64,000 nucleotides of DNA from Flavobacteriaceae bacterium (GTDB taxonomy: Bacteria > Bacteroidota > Bacteroidia > Flavobacteriales > Flavobacteriaceae). The notes beneath the pieces are model-generated. The model was not told the DNA's origin and did not search any database. It saw only the letters and a program-made list of their open reading frames with translations. The stretch is from contig JAQWJJ010000001.1 in assembly GCA_029248405.1 (NCBI GenBank), forward strand, positions 1 through 64,000, read 5' to 3'. The position numbers and the translations under genes were made by a program. Below, piece after piece: positions 16,288 to 25,600 of this stretch (position 1 is the first letter of the stretch; each line of letters opens with the position of its first letter).

Positions 16288-16872
16288 TTATCTCACGAAA
16301 TAGAAAAATAAAAAGAGATAAATCCACAAAACATCGACAAAATGCCAAAACAGTATGGCCAGTTCTAAACCCAGTGTATTTGTGGGGGTATAGCGCTGTT
16401 TAAAATGATTATAAATTACGACTGTCAAGGCAATTAAGGCCCCGAAAATGTGCGCCAAATGCACGACAGCGATAAGAAATATAAAGGTATATGCAATGCT
16501 GCTTGTAGGGCCAGTGAAGGCGAAGCCAAAGTCGTTGTATATTTGGCTGAAGCCGAAATATTGAGTAGCGACAAATCCAACACCCAATAACCAGGTGGTC
16601 AACAAAGCCCACATACCGATTTGGTTCGCGCCTTGCTTGATGCTTCTTTTGGCCCATTCCATGGTGAGGCTACTGACCAAAATCAAGATAAGGCTGACAA
16701 AAAAAGCTGATGGAATCTGAAGGTTTTCTAGCCAATCTGCACGCTCCTTGCTCACAACATAGGCACTAGTGAGGCCCGCAAAACTCATCCCCAAGCTCAC
16801 CATTGAAAACCAGAGCAACATTTTCTTGGCTCGGCTTTTTTGCTCAAATTCATTCATAACTGCAGTATTCAT
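16288..16872 (-). CDS. Cytochrome c oxidase subunit III, short form
   Basis: A 194-residue, five-helix subunit III relative. Diagnostic parts are KKMLLWFSMVSLGMSFAGLTSAYVVS near residues 16-41, VHLAHIFGALIAL near 137, and the C-terminal LFWHFVDVLWIYLFLFFYFV. It overlaps the stop of the heme O synthase gene by 4 bp (ATGA), which indicates coupling, and precedes the long subunit III gene by 44 nt. Paired short and long subunit III genes occur in other Bacteroidota; how both fit in one oxidase, if they do, cannot be told from sequence. Confidence 0.88.
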   Translation of the reverse strand: MNTAVMNEFEQKSRAKKMLLWFSMVSLGMSFAGLTSAYVVSKERADWLENLQIPSAFFVSLILILVSSLTMEWAKRSIKQGANQIGMWALLTTWLLGVGFVATQYFGFSQIYNDFGFAFTGPTSSIAYTFIFLIAVVHLAHIFGALIALTVVIYNHFKQRYTPTNTLGLELAILFWHFVDVLWIYLFLFFYFVR

Positions 16873-17765
16873 AGACTTAAAAATTTATCAGCGACAAAAA
16901 TAATTTGCAATAACGTTATATAAGTAACACTCACCAGCATCAGTCGACGTGCTACAATCTCGGATGGGTTGCGGTAAAGCCTGATGGCAGCCCAGATAAA
17001 CCACAGGCCAAGAAGCCCTATAATCAGTGCCGATGGCAAACTCAAACTCAGAGCACCTGTGACATGAAACGCAGGGATCAGCGATGCCAGAACAGTCCAA
17101 ATACTGTACAGGACAATCTGTGTCGCTGTGCCTCGATCGCGCTTGCCAGTGGGCAACATAAAAAAACCTGCCTTTTGGTAATCTTCATAGAGGAACCAAC
17201 CAATGGCCCAGAAATGAGGAAACTGCCAAAAAAATTGAATCATAAAAAGTGTGCCCGACTCGATACCGAAGCTACCTGTCGCGGCGACCCAACCCAGCAT
17301 GAATGGAATTGCTCCTGGAAAAGCACCAACAAAAACCGACAGCGATGTCTTGGTTTTTAGAGGGGTATACAAACTGACATACATGAAAATTGAAATAGCC
17401 CCAAACATCGCTGTCTTAGGGTTGATCAAATACAAAACTGTAAGCCCAATGATGGTCAGAGCGATGCCAAGCCAGAGGGCGCTTGTGACCCCCATGAGTC
17501 CGGCGGGCAGCGGTCGGTTGCGCGTTCGGTCCATTAAAGCATCTAAATCCTTTTCTATAATTTGGTTGAAGACGTTGGAGGCTCCAACCATGCAATAACC
17601 CCCAAGAGCTAACAGTAAAAAAATCTTCAGATCAGGATGTTCTGCGCCCAAAGCATATCCTGCCAAAGAAGAAAACAACACACTAATTGACAGTCGGAAT
17701 TTGGTGATTTCTTTAAAAAGAGCCCATGGTGTACCAGAAGAAGATGTTGCAACTAAGTCAGACAA
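16869..17765 (-). CDS. cyoE: Heme O synthase (protoheme IX farnesyltransferase)
   Basis: This UbiA-superfamily membrane enzyme attaches a farnesyl group to heme b to make heme O, the precursor of the heme A used by the aa3 oxidase. The first Asp-rich motif is NQIIEKDLDALMDRTRNRPL (about residues 75-95) and the second lies in FLYEDYQKAGFFMLP; GWVAATG and about nine helices also fit. Start choice: the frame is open to a GTG at 17816, but a full promoter (17787-17818) lies over that stretch. The first usable starts after it are TTG 17774 and TTG 17765; the latter gives MSDLVATSSSG..., close to the usual flavobacterial N-terminus, and 298 residues. The exact start is uncertain. Confidence 0.88.
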   Translation of the reverse strand: MSDLVATSSSGTPWALFKEITKFRLSISVLFSSLAGYALGAEHPDLKIFLLLALGGYCMVGASNVFNQIIEKDLDALMDRTRNRPLPAGLMGVTSALWLGIALTIIGLTVLYLINPKTAMFGAISIFMYVSLYTPLKTKTSLSVFVGAFPGAIPFMLGWVAATGSFGIESGTLFMIQFFWQFPHFWAIGWFLYEDYQKAGFFMLPTGKRDRGTATQIVLYSIWTVLASLIPAFHVTGALSLSLPSALIIGLLGLWFIWAAIRLYRNPSEIVARRLMLVSVTYITLLQIIFVADKFLSL

Positions 17766-17786
17766 ATGTGACAAGATTTTAGAGGG

Positions 17787-17818
17787 CAAATATACGGGAC
17801 ATAGGCCTTTTTTCACAA
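17787..17818 (-). promoter_or_regulatory. Promoter of the heme O synthase/oxidase accessory operon
   Basis: TTG (17818-17816), a 21-nt spacer and TATATTTG (17794-17787) match the Bacteroidota consensus fully. It lies inside the longest open frame of the heme O synthase gene and so rules against the GTG start at 17816. Confidence 0.75.
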
Positions 17819-17886
17819 CATATAATTCATAATATTGGGCGGTACATTATCTTTTGTTAACTTCACCAACTCTAAATATGATACTG

Positions 17887-18918
17887 ATGAAAAAACTAAT
17901 GTTCCCTCTCTTGATTGTCCTGTTGCTTGTGCCAAATTTCGTTTTAGCGCAAGATGCTGAAGCGGGCAACAAATCGGCGAGAATCCTTCATAAAAAAATA
18001 GCCGATAGTCTTTTTGTTCTGACGCACAATAACACCAATAGCGTCTTGTACATCGATAAAGATTATGCCCTTATAGTAGATACCCAGACCAGTGCTGCAG
18101 GACCAGATCTATTGCAGTATGCTTCTCGTTTATCACCACTTCAACCCATTAAATTTGTGTTGAACACTCACTATCATAAAGACCATACTGGCGGCAACAA
18201 ATTTTTCTATGAATCTGGCGCAACAATTTTGGCCAATTTAGGGACCCATACGAATTTATTGACCTCGATAAATGAAGCCCAAATAAAAACCTTAAATCAA
18301 GAACGCACAGAACTCATCGCTCAAGTAAAGGCAGAAGGCAATAGCGAACGAGGACAAAAATTATCAAGGCTTTTAGAGAAGAACGTTTTCGAGAATTTAG
18401 AACAAGATCTGGAGTACTCTGTTTTGACCTACACCGGAGGCCTCAATTGGGAACTTTCTGGTGAGTCCATAGAAGTCAAGACCATCTTGAAATCACATAC
18501 CAGCGAAGATACTTATGTTTATTTTAAAAATAAAAACGTTTTGGTTACGGGTGATTTATTTTTTAGCAAAGCCTATCCCTTTATTGACCTCGCCTACGGT
18601 GGTGGTATTGACGGCTTTATGAAAAGCCTTGATGCACTGCTCCTTTCTTGTGATGACGACACTATGATTGTTCCAGGACATGGCCCAATAGCCTCAAAAA
18701 ATGATTTGGCTCAGTACAAGAGGATGATAGAGTATATTTACAAAGGAGTTTCTATGGATTACCTCCTGAATAAATCATTGTCTGAGGTCAAGTCGAATAA
18801 AGCCATTACCGCACAGTTTGATGCACAAGGTTTCGGCAAAGGCTATGTTTCTACAAGCCAGTTTATTGAGATGCTGTATGCCGAAGCCGACAAAAAATAC
18901 AGTAAGCGCCAAAAATAG
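17887..18918 (+). CDS. Exported metallo-beta-lactamase-fold hydrolase
   Basis: The signal peptide (MKKLMFPLLIVLLLVPNFVLAQ) sends it to the periplasm. The MBL zinc motif is complete: THYHKDHTGG (HxHxDH), a later histidine in KSHTSEDTYVYF, the Asp in VTGDLFF, and the last ligand in VPGHGP. Proteins of this type (343 residues) include broad-specificity esterases, lactonases and quinoprotein-associated hydrolases; a class B beta-lactamase cannot be excluded but the sequence does not suggest one. ATG 17878 would add three residues. An imperfect -7 element lies 40 nt upstream. It is divergent from the heme O synthase operon and convergent with remB, leaving only 6 nt between stops. Confidence 0.85.
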   Translation: MKKLMFPLLIVLLLVPNFVLAQDAEAGNKSARILHKKIADSLFVLTHNNTNSVLYIDKDYALIVDTQTSAAGPDLLQYASRLSPLQPIKFVLNTHYHKDHTGGNKFFYESGATILANLGTHTNLLTSINEAQIKTLNQERTELIAQVKAEGNSERGQKLSRLLEKNVFENLEQDLEYSVLTYTGGLNWELSGESIEVKTILKSHTSEDTYVYFKNKNVLVTGDLFFSKAYPFIDLAYGGGIDGFMKSLDALLLSCDDDTMIVPGHGPIASKNDLAQYKRMIEYIYKGVSMDYLLNKSLSEVKSNKAITAQFDAQGFGKGYVSTSQFIEMLYAEADKKYSKRQK

Positions 18919-18924
18919 AAGCGA

Positions 18925-20997
18925 TTAAAAGTCCCGGTACCAATTAAATAAATCTGTACGAATCCCGAAATTAATCCACGTTGTGGTTTGTTTTTGACTC
19001 AGGGCATCCTCGACCTTTGGCGTGAGTTGCCTTCTCAAAATACTTGCATAAATCTTGAGTTGTGACGCAGGGTTGATGAGATAACCCGCTGTAACTTCAA
19101 CATGAGAAAAATCTGCAGTATTGCCCTGACCCAATTCATGGTTCAAATCACCATCACGAAAATCTTCTGATCCATATATTGACCCTCCATTAAATACTGG
19201 CGGATCTGTAGCTTCGTACTCTAATCCTCTGGTGGCCACAATCCATTTTCCCGTGGCATAAAATCGGCCGTTACGGTAACGCGCTATGGCTAAGAATTCA
19301 GAAAAATTTGTCCCTAACGTGTGTGCCATAGACTGGTTATTGTGCCCATAATTGAGCACTACTGTATTATGGGCGTAAGTAAATGGTCGCACACGGTTGT
19401 ATTCTACCTGTAAGTTCAGGTGGTCAACCCCAAAGGCATCATAATACTTCCCCCCTAACTGATACGCCGTCTTGTTTTTGTAACTGCCATTTTTGGCCAA
19501 AACATCTGAAGAGGAAAATTCATCCACCAATAACTGACCATAAATATTGAATCGATCAGTCCATTTGTATTTGTAGGTGAGTCCAAGCAAGGCATTACCG
19601 CCTCTCGATCCGGTTGAAAATTCTATAGCCCGATAAAAGACAATTGGATTCAAATAATTCACATCAAAACCGCGATCATTATCGTTTTCCCATATCACAG
19701 TTTCAAAGAAACCTAAATTAAGGCGTTTGCTCACATTATAACTCAAATAATGGTTGGCCATATATTTGGTGCGGAACGACCCGTCTTGTGTGACCTCTGG
19801 GCGAACATCTCTGAGCGACATCCAAGTATTGGTATACTTCAGCTTCCATACTGTAGTGTTGAGTTGCAGGTAGGGATAAGGGCTCGCATTATCACTCAAC
19901 AATAAAGAGCGATAACCATCACCAATAAATTGCTTTCCATGACCCAACTGGACATTAAAGAATTTTGAAGCGTTATAAGATAAGTAGCCGGTTGCGATTG
20001 GATAATCATAGCCATCCGTTTTGAATTCTTTGGCAATACCCATTCCAGGGATGATCGCAGGGTTTCCGCCATCTGGCCGAATGGATTCAGCATACTGATT
20101 GTAATAATCTGCAAATCTTCCTTGACTTTCATAGACCACGGCATTCAAGCTCAAGCCAGCTCCAATACCGCCTTGCAAATGAACCAAGCGCGTATTGTTA
20201 TAGGTGGCTAACGCACCATCCCGCCCCGCCTGAAGATCGACTCCAGGATCTAAAGTAAACCAATAATCCTCGCTGCTAAAGGCGACCATGTGTTCGTCCC
20301 ACCACTTGCGTCCGAACCAGGTCGATTTATGCTTTGACAGCGCTTTTTGGGCAGCCGCTAAATCATAATAGTTGCTGACTTCTTGAAACCTGTAGGGCTT
20401 TTGTGCTGTATGACTGTTATTGCCGATCCGGTTCAATGCCGCATCAAATTCGTCATAGCGCATGTGCGATAATGGAATCAATACCCCGCTATTGAACTGC
20501 TGATGCTCATAAGGTTTCTGGACGATCTGGTCATATTCGTGGGTTGTCGCTTGGAACAAATCAGGAGCATCAACAATCTTCTCATTTTGGCCATTGGCCA
20601 GCGTAAGGGTGAACTGTTTATAGATGATTCTTCCGTTGTAGGTCGCAGGCAAGACTACAGGCATTCTATCAAAAATATCATTAATGACCAAACGAAGCGC
20701 CTCAGAGACGGTATCCACAAACAAAATATTAAACTTTCCATTTTGGTCTACCTCAAACAATAATTGGACACGAGTCGCCCGATCATCTTCACTGAGGTCA
20801 CTCATGGCTATTCCATCCTTGACATAGGCATCCACCTGATGATGAAAACAACGCCTAATTTCTTGAGGCTGGCCATCAGCACAAACCGCAAATTGGGGGT
20901 AAATCAATAATGGGTCATCTCCATTTTGGGCAAAGCAAGTGGTCAGGCCCATCACGAACAACCAACAAAAAAAATGCTTTAGTATTTTGTCACTCAT
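18925..20997 (-). CDS. remB: Gliding motility outer-membrane protein RemB
   Basis: After a signal peptide (MSDKILKHFFCWLFVMGLTTCFAQ) come an N-terminal domain of about 180 residues and a large beta-barrel of alternating, aromatic-rich strands. Stretches such as VQLGHGKQFIGDGYRSLLLSD, FFETVIWEN and GGNALLGLTYKYKW, and the position near sprA, fit RemB, which in Flavobacterium johnsoniae is an outer-membrane protein that contributes to gliding and surface interactions. In that species sprA and remB are also close neighbours. A capsule-assembly Wzi-like barrel is the main alternative. ATG 20997 is chosen over the frame's first start at 21024, as it gives a normal signal peptide. A strong terminator separates it from tonB, and a weak promoter lies between. 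Confidence 0.78.
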   Translation of the reverse strand: MSDKILKHFFCWLFVMGLTTCFAQNGDDPLLIYPQFAVCADGQPQEIRRCFHHQVDAYVKDGIAMSDLSEDDRATRVQLLFEVDQNGKFNILFVDTVSEALRLVINDIFDRMPVVLPATYNGRIIYKQFTLTLANGQNEKIVDAPDLFQATTHEYDQIVQKPYEHQQFNSGVLIPLSHMRYDEFDAALNRIGNNSHTAQKPYRFQEVSNYYDLAAAQKALSKHKSTWFGRKWWDEHMVAFSSEDYWFTLDPGVDLQAGRDGALATYNNTRLVHLQGGIGAGLSLNAVVYESQGRFADYYNQYAESIRPDGGNPAIIPGMGIAKEFKTDGYDYPIATGYLSYNASKFFNVQLGHGKQFIGDGYRSLLLSDNASPYPYLQLNTTVWKLKYTNTWMSLRDVRPEVTQDGSFRTKYMANHYLSYNVSKRLNLGFFETVIWENDNDRGFDVNYLNPIVFYRAIEFSTGSRGGNALLGLTYKYKWTDRFNIYGQLLVDEFSSSDVLAKNGSYKNKTAYQLGGKYYDAFGVDHLNLQVEYNRVRPFTYAHNTVVLNYGHNNQSMAHTLGTNFSEFLAIARYRNGRFYATGKWIVATRGLEYEATDPPVFNGGSIYGSEDFRDGDLNHELGQGNTADFSHVEVTAGYLINPASQLKIYASILRRQLTPKVEDALSQKQTTTWINFGIRTDLFNWYRDF

Positions 20998-21012
20998 GTT
21001 TTGAAAATAAAT

Positions 21013-21044
21013 AAAAGATACCAATTTAAAGGCGACTCACTCAA
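21013..21044 (-). promoter_or_regulatory. Weak candidate promoter of remB
   Basis: TTG (21044-21042), a 21-nt spacer and TATCTTTT (21020-21013) fit TTG-N21-TAnnTTTG with one mismatch. The TTG is at the end of the T-run of the tonB terminator. The remB ATG is about 13 nt after the expected start of transcription. Confidence 0.35.
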
Positions 21045-21077
21045 AAAAAAATCGCCTCTTGATGACAAGAAGCGATT
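21043..21077 (-). terminator. Strong intrinsic terminator after tonB
   Basis: A 12-bp stem (21050-21061 with 21066-21077, one G-U type mismatch) closes a 4-nt loop and is followed on the minus strand by a run of eight T. It lies 22 nt past the tonB stop and sets remB apart as its own unit. Confidence 0.85.
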
Positions 21078-21099
21078 CCTAAAACGCGACGTTCGCTTT

Positions 21100-21816
21100 T
21101 TAATTTTCTACCTGGAAGAGTATCGGCAGTGCGTAAAGCACACCAACTGCTTGCCCTCTTTGTTTACCAGGAATCATTTTAGGCAAAGCCTTCACTACAT
21201 CTATCGCTTCTTGCTCTAAACGCGGGTGCGGCGCTCTTGCACGCACATTAGAGACATTACCGTTTTTGTCAATCTTGAACTGCACAGAAATTCTCTGACG
21301 TCCTTCTAGACCCAAATCATTTGCAAGGTCAGTATCAAATTTACGTTGTACAAATTTCATGACCTTTTCACTCATGCATTGCTTCTTTGCGGCATTGTTT
21401 CCTGCATTTTCACAACCTGGATATACTGGAACATTCTCAATAACGGCAAATGGGACGTCGTCAATTTCCTCTTCAACCTCCTCGATTTCTTCGATTTCGA
21501 TGACTTCTTCTTGGTCAGTTTCCGTAGATTCAATTATGGTTTCTTCAACTTCTTCGTCATCTTCAACCACTTCGATCACTTCTGGTGCTGGCGGTGGCGG
21601 CGGTGGCGGTGGTGGCGGTGTAAGATTTTGTGTCACTGGCACGTCCTCGAGCAAATCATCTCCCACATCTAAAGTTTGTCTGGCTGAATCATCACGATCA
21701 TAGGTCTTCCACTCCACGGCTTGCCATGCTATGAATAACATAAAGACCAAGCCAGCGAGCAAATAGATCGAACTCCATTGATTCAGATCCGCTTTTGGAT
21801 TTTTTTTCGGTTCCAT
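21100..21816 (-). CDS. tonB: TonB-family energy transducer
   Basis: TonB couples the inner-membrane proton gradient to TonB-dependent outer-membrane transporters. Here an inner-membrane helix (SSIYLLAGLVFMLFIAWQAVEW, about residues 15-36) is followed by a stretch with ten consecutive prolines (about 68-77), an acidic Glu/Asp-rich linker (about 80-120) and a C-terminal domain with FVQRKFDTDLANDLGLEG, RISVQFKIDKNGNV and QEAIDVVKALPKMIPGKQRG, typical of Bacteroidota. The gene is 59 nt after the VanZ-like gene and followed by a strong terminator. ExbB/ExbD are not in the window. Its place between sprA and remB suggests service to outer-membrane or secretion functions, which is inference. Confidence 0.92.
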   Translation of the reverse strand: MEPKKNPKADLNQWSSIYLLAGLVFMLFIAWQAVEWKTYDRDDSARQTLDVGDDLLEDVPVTQNLTPPPPPPPPPPAPEVIEVVEDDEEVEETIIESTETDQEEVIEIEEIEEVEEEIDDVPFAVIENVPVYPGCENAGNNAAKKQCMSEKVMKFVQRKFDTDLANDLGLEGRQRISVQFKIDKNGNVSNVRARAPHPRLEQEAIDVVKALPKMIPGKQRGQAVGVLYALPILFQVEN

Positions 21817-21875
21817 AATTGTGTTTTAATAGTGTTGCTAAAATAGCTAAAAAAGTATTGTTTAAAAAAGTAAAA

Positions 21876-22271
21876 TCAACTTTTACTCATCCTAGGACGT
21901 TCCCACCAGGAGTAAAACAAAAGTCCTGCCAAAATTCCAAAAATATTTGCCACGACATCTGCGCTATCTCCCGTTCGGTTAATGATGACTTGATCTTGAA
22001 GGACTTCAATGGCAATGCCATAAACCGTCAAAACCAAAATAAGCGCTAAAACTCTGCGGTCAGGCCTATAGGCCAATGTAAAGGCACGCGCCCACAGCAC
22101 AAACATCAATGCATAAACTGCCAAATGAGCCCATTTATCCCACATGGGCAGCTCGATTTTGGGTAAGTCAGAGGCAGGCGTCAACATCAGGCCGGTCAAT
22201 ATAATTTGACAGACCACCGCGCACCAAAACCTTAATCTACGCCCCGATAAGTGCCTTATATTCTTCATCAC
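21876..22271 (-). CDS. VanZ-like family membrane protein
   Basis: A 131-residue protein with four predicted helices. [20 protein letters not shown] (about residues 46-65) is the VanZ core motif, WxxK/H-type, and [17 protein letters not shown] near 80-97 with the acidic EVLQ, then [20 protein letters not shown], complete it. VanZ-like proteins are found in many bacteria with no firm function outside teicoplanin resistance. Its start lies 35 bp inside the 3' end of gcvH in another frame; no later start would keep the first helix, so the overlap is probably real and couples the two genes. Confidence 0.8.
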   Translation of the reverse strand: MMKNIRHLSGRRLRFWCAVVCQIILTGLMLTPASDLPKIELPMWDKWAHLAVYALMFVLWARAFTLAYRPDRRVLALILVLTVYGIAIEVLQDQVIINRTGDSADVVANIFGILAGLLFYSWWERPRMSKS

Positions 22272-22617
22272 TCATGAGGTCCTCTAGCTGACGTGCATCT
22301 GCAATTTTGATGCGGATCATCCAACCCGCTCCATACGGGTCAGTATTGACTTTTTCAGGTTCTGCCTCGAGGGCATCATTAAATTCAATGATTTCGCCTG
22401 ACAGAGGTAAAAACAAATCCGATACGGTTTTGACGGCTTCGACTGTTCCGAAAACCTCTTCTTGATCAAGAGTTTCGTCCAGTGTCTCCACTTCTACATA
22501 AACGATATCGCCGAGCTCACCTTGAGCAAAGTCTGTGATGCCAACGGTCGCAACATCACCTTCCACCTGCACCCACTCGTGGTCTTTGGTGTACTTCAAA
22601 TTAGAAGGAACATTCAT
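22237..22617 (-). CDS. gcvH: Glycine cleavage system H protein
   Basis: The lipoylated carrier of the glycine cleavage complex shuttles the aminomethyl group from P to T protein. It has the usual 126 residues: N-terminal [27 protein letters not shown], and the lipoylation site with Lys63 in [18 protein letters not shown], where E. coli-type proteins read ESVKAASDIY. The end AGWMIRIKI ... [11 protein letters not shown] is also typical. The genes for P and T proteins are not in this window. It starts 18 nt after the sprA stop, and its end overlaps the VanZ-like gene. This placement beside sprA is shared with F. johnsoniae as I recall it. Confidence 0.94.
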   Translation of the reverse strand: MNVPSNLKYTKDHEWVQVEGDVATVGITDFAQGELGDIVYVEVETLDETLDQEEVFGTVEAVKTVSDLFLPLSGEIIEFNDALEAEPEKVNTDPYGAGWMIRIKIADARQLEDLMSDEEYKALIGA

Positions 22618-22635
22618 AGAGGTATTGTGTTTAAA

Positions 22636-25600
22636 TTAATTTCCAAAATTATAGCGTAATGTAAATCCACTTCTTATCGTCGTTTGTGGAAATGCTGTAG
22701 AAATCGCATATTCTGAGAACGTATGATCATAAAAGAATAATGCCGTCAAATTCTTGCTTAACGCATAGTCACTAGAGAATTGTAAGCCATAAATAGTCTG
22801 ACCTGCCGTAGTTTGGTTGTTGTCAACATCCAAATAGCGGATGATGGTTTTGTTGTCTCGTATAGATAAATCAACTTTAAAATTCAGGTCACTCTTCATG
22901 ATGGTTTTTTTACCTCCGAAATTAGTGCCAATACGCAAATCCTTGATCCTATATCCTAGGCCCAAAATAAGTTCGTCTCCTTTTATCTCAGTGAGTAAAT
23001 TATTGGCAAAGCTCAAAGATAAAGCCCGATCCTTTCTGACTTCCGCCAGAATCTTAATTGAATTTTGCATTTCAAAATCTAACTTGATCAGCGGTGAGAA
23101 TTGCTCGGTAAGGTTGACGTTATTGAGAATAATTTGGCTCTTGTAGTTGCCAGATTGATCTTGCTCTGCAGGATTATTTCGGTTATAATCCAAGTTCGTT
23201 TGGAATTGATTGACTGTATACGCTGCTCGATAGCCATGCTGTACAGAAAATCGTTTGAAACGCTTTTTGAACCAAGGCAGGCGCATGAGGCCCGTGTATT
23301 TGAGGTCCCAGTTCGGTAATGGCACATCTCTAAAAATTCCAGAACGTTCGCTACTGGCATCATTGCCTTGGTATGCAGACAGAAATGCGGGCAATAAAAC
23401 TTGTTGACTATTTTTACCAAAGCCAACGGGATAACCTTCTTGGTCAACACTGTAGGTTGTGCCCCCATAAAAACGCTCTGCCAGCCTATTGGCAATGGTC
23501 AAGCGGTTGGTCCGGAAAGCATCGAACGCTTCTGAACCAAATTCATCACTCTGACTAAAAGCTGTTTTGATCAAAAGCGTTGAGATATTGAAATTACCAA
23601 AAGTGTTTGGCGTTAATGATTGGTAAAGCCCTTCCTCGACAATAAAGTTTTCGGCAAAATTCTCTGAATATTGACGAGAAGCATTGAAGTCAATCTTCAA
23701 ATCAGTGATCCACTCCGTATTCATTTGGACGTCCAGCTGGCGGTTTTCTACCTCAGTATATTGCTGGTTAAATTCTGGATAAAGCGTCAGCCATCCTTTT
23801 CTCGCAGCCATGTCTCTCACCTCTGCCTGCGAACCGAAGACAAATCCAGTTGATGGTTTTAACGAGCCACCAAACCCGATACTCGGCAAATAACCCGGCA
23901 AAAATATACCATTATTCTCGAGGTAGTTCAATTGAACTTTCTTGATAGATGTGGCCAAGCCGATGATTGTATTGATGACCTTTTGACCACCAGATAATTT
24001 GGCCGCAACAGCTGAAGAGGTATTGGCATTACGTCCTTGGCTCAGCGCACGGATTTGATCCCGCTTATTGCCGCCATCGCCCTTTTCTGCTCCACCCATT
24101 ATGGATCCAGCACGCCCCTCTTCTTCTTGACTTTCGCCTGCACTACCCTTACCGCGTAATTTGCGAATGCCCAAATATCTGTAGAGGTTCACCATATCAA
24201 AACTGGAGTTGATGCGGTGGGTGCTACCGTTTTGAACTGAATTACCCAAATCATAGAACACAGAAGGACCATCATCTGAGGGGATTTCGACATTACTGAA
24301 TAAATCACTGCCATCCTGCCATTGATAATCTCCTTGATAGGAATAGGTCGCTCTGATCCATTTTAAAAAGGGAAATTTAGCCGTGGGCAAATCGTAATTC
24401 AACTGCAGGGACTGAACATGTTGGTTAGGGTCTCCTATTTCAAAAAAGCCGTCCCAGAGCCCTACACTGTTGTCGACAACACCCTGGTCAATGTAATTAT
24501 TGACAATCCGGTTGTTTGCTGCATTAAAATTAAACCGCAATGAGTTGGTCAGGTTATAATTTAGGGTGTATTGCCAGTCGAACATGAAATTGCGTTGATA
24601 CAGCTTAGGCAAGCCAATTTGATCCGGCAACAAATTCAATTCACGGAATTTCTGCTGGTTGAACTGTCGCGTGATGTTGCTGCTGACCGAAATATTACTG
24701 GGTAATGGATTAAAATTAAGGTCTTTGAGGAACTGCCAATATTTGCCCATAAAAAGACTGTCATTTTTCTTGAATGGCTCAATCGGCTGACTATTAAAAT
24801 TAAAATCGTAAGTCCCGCCCAGTCGTACATTCTGGTCTATAGCCTCCTCAACTTCGAAATCATGATGATCCTCCTGGTTGTAGGAGTAAGAGAAGGTAAA
24901 GTTTTCAATGTCGTAAGGCATTGGTTTGCTTTCCTGAGCTTTATTTTTACGCACCCCGATAAAGTTTATGCTTTGCCTTTTCGTATAATTGATCGCTTGG
25001 TTTTCGATAATACCACGTTGGGCCGCATCGGCAGTGCCATCCAAACGCTCTTGAAGTTCTATATCGTCGTATTCTGGATCGAATTTCGGAGTGATGAGCT
25101 CTTCTCCAACACCATAGTTAAAGGGCAATTGTACCCCCCAGTCTTTGGGCAGTAGTTGTCCCAAGTTCACATTAGTGACAATGTCATATTGCTGGAGGTC
25201 TTCAAGACTTCTTTGGTTCGGCCCTTGTTCAATAGAACCGAATCCGATGGTGCTGGTACGCCCGGTAGCACTGATGTCCGCAAAATCTGCAATGTTGGCA
25301 TCCATATTCGCCACAGCAGCCCAACCACCCTTATTTTCAAGTTCACTCATGCGGAGTTCATTAAACCAGGCTTCTCCACAAATAGTGGTATTGGTCTTGT
25401 TGCGCAAACCTACCATAATGACCCGCACATTACCAAAACTAGGATTACCCTTGATGCCGAGACGTAATGGATTAGATGCCACAGAAACGCCTGGGTCTAA
25501 TTCCTCTTGAGTGAAGTAAGTCACCTGAGTCGGATCAACATTTCCTTCAGACAATACCTTAGTTTTTAGCGTTTGCAATAGAGCCAATGGCAAGTTCAAA

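Noticed and set aside
17854-18918. Class B beta-lactamase resistance gene
   Set aside because: The MBL zinc motif is generic, and the sequence has no feature pointing specifically to carbapenemase families; kept as a general hydrolase.
21346-21703. Plus-strand ORFs rich in Gly/Trp or Ser opposite tonB
   Set aside because: They mirror the proline codons and acidic linker of tonB on the other strand; no start signal or family.
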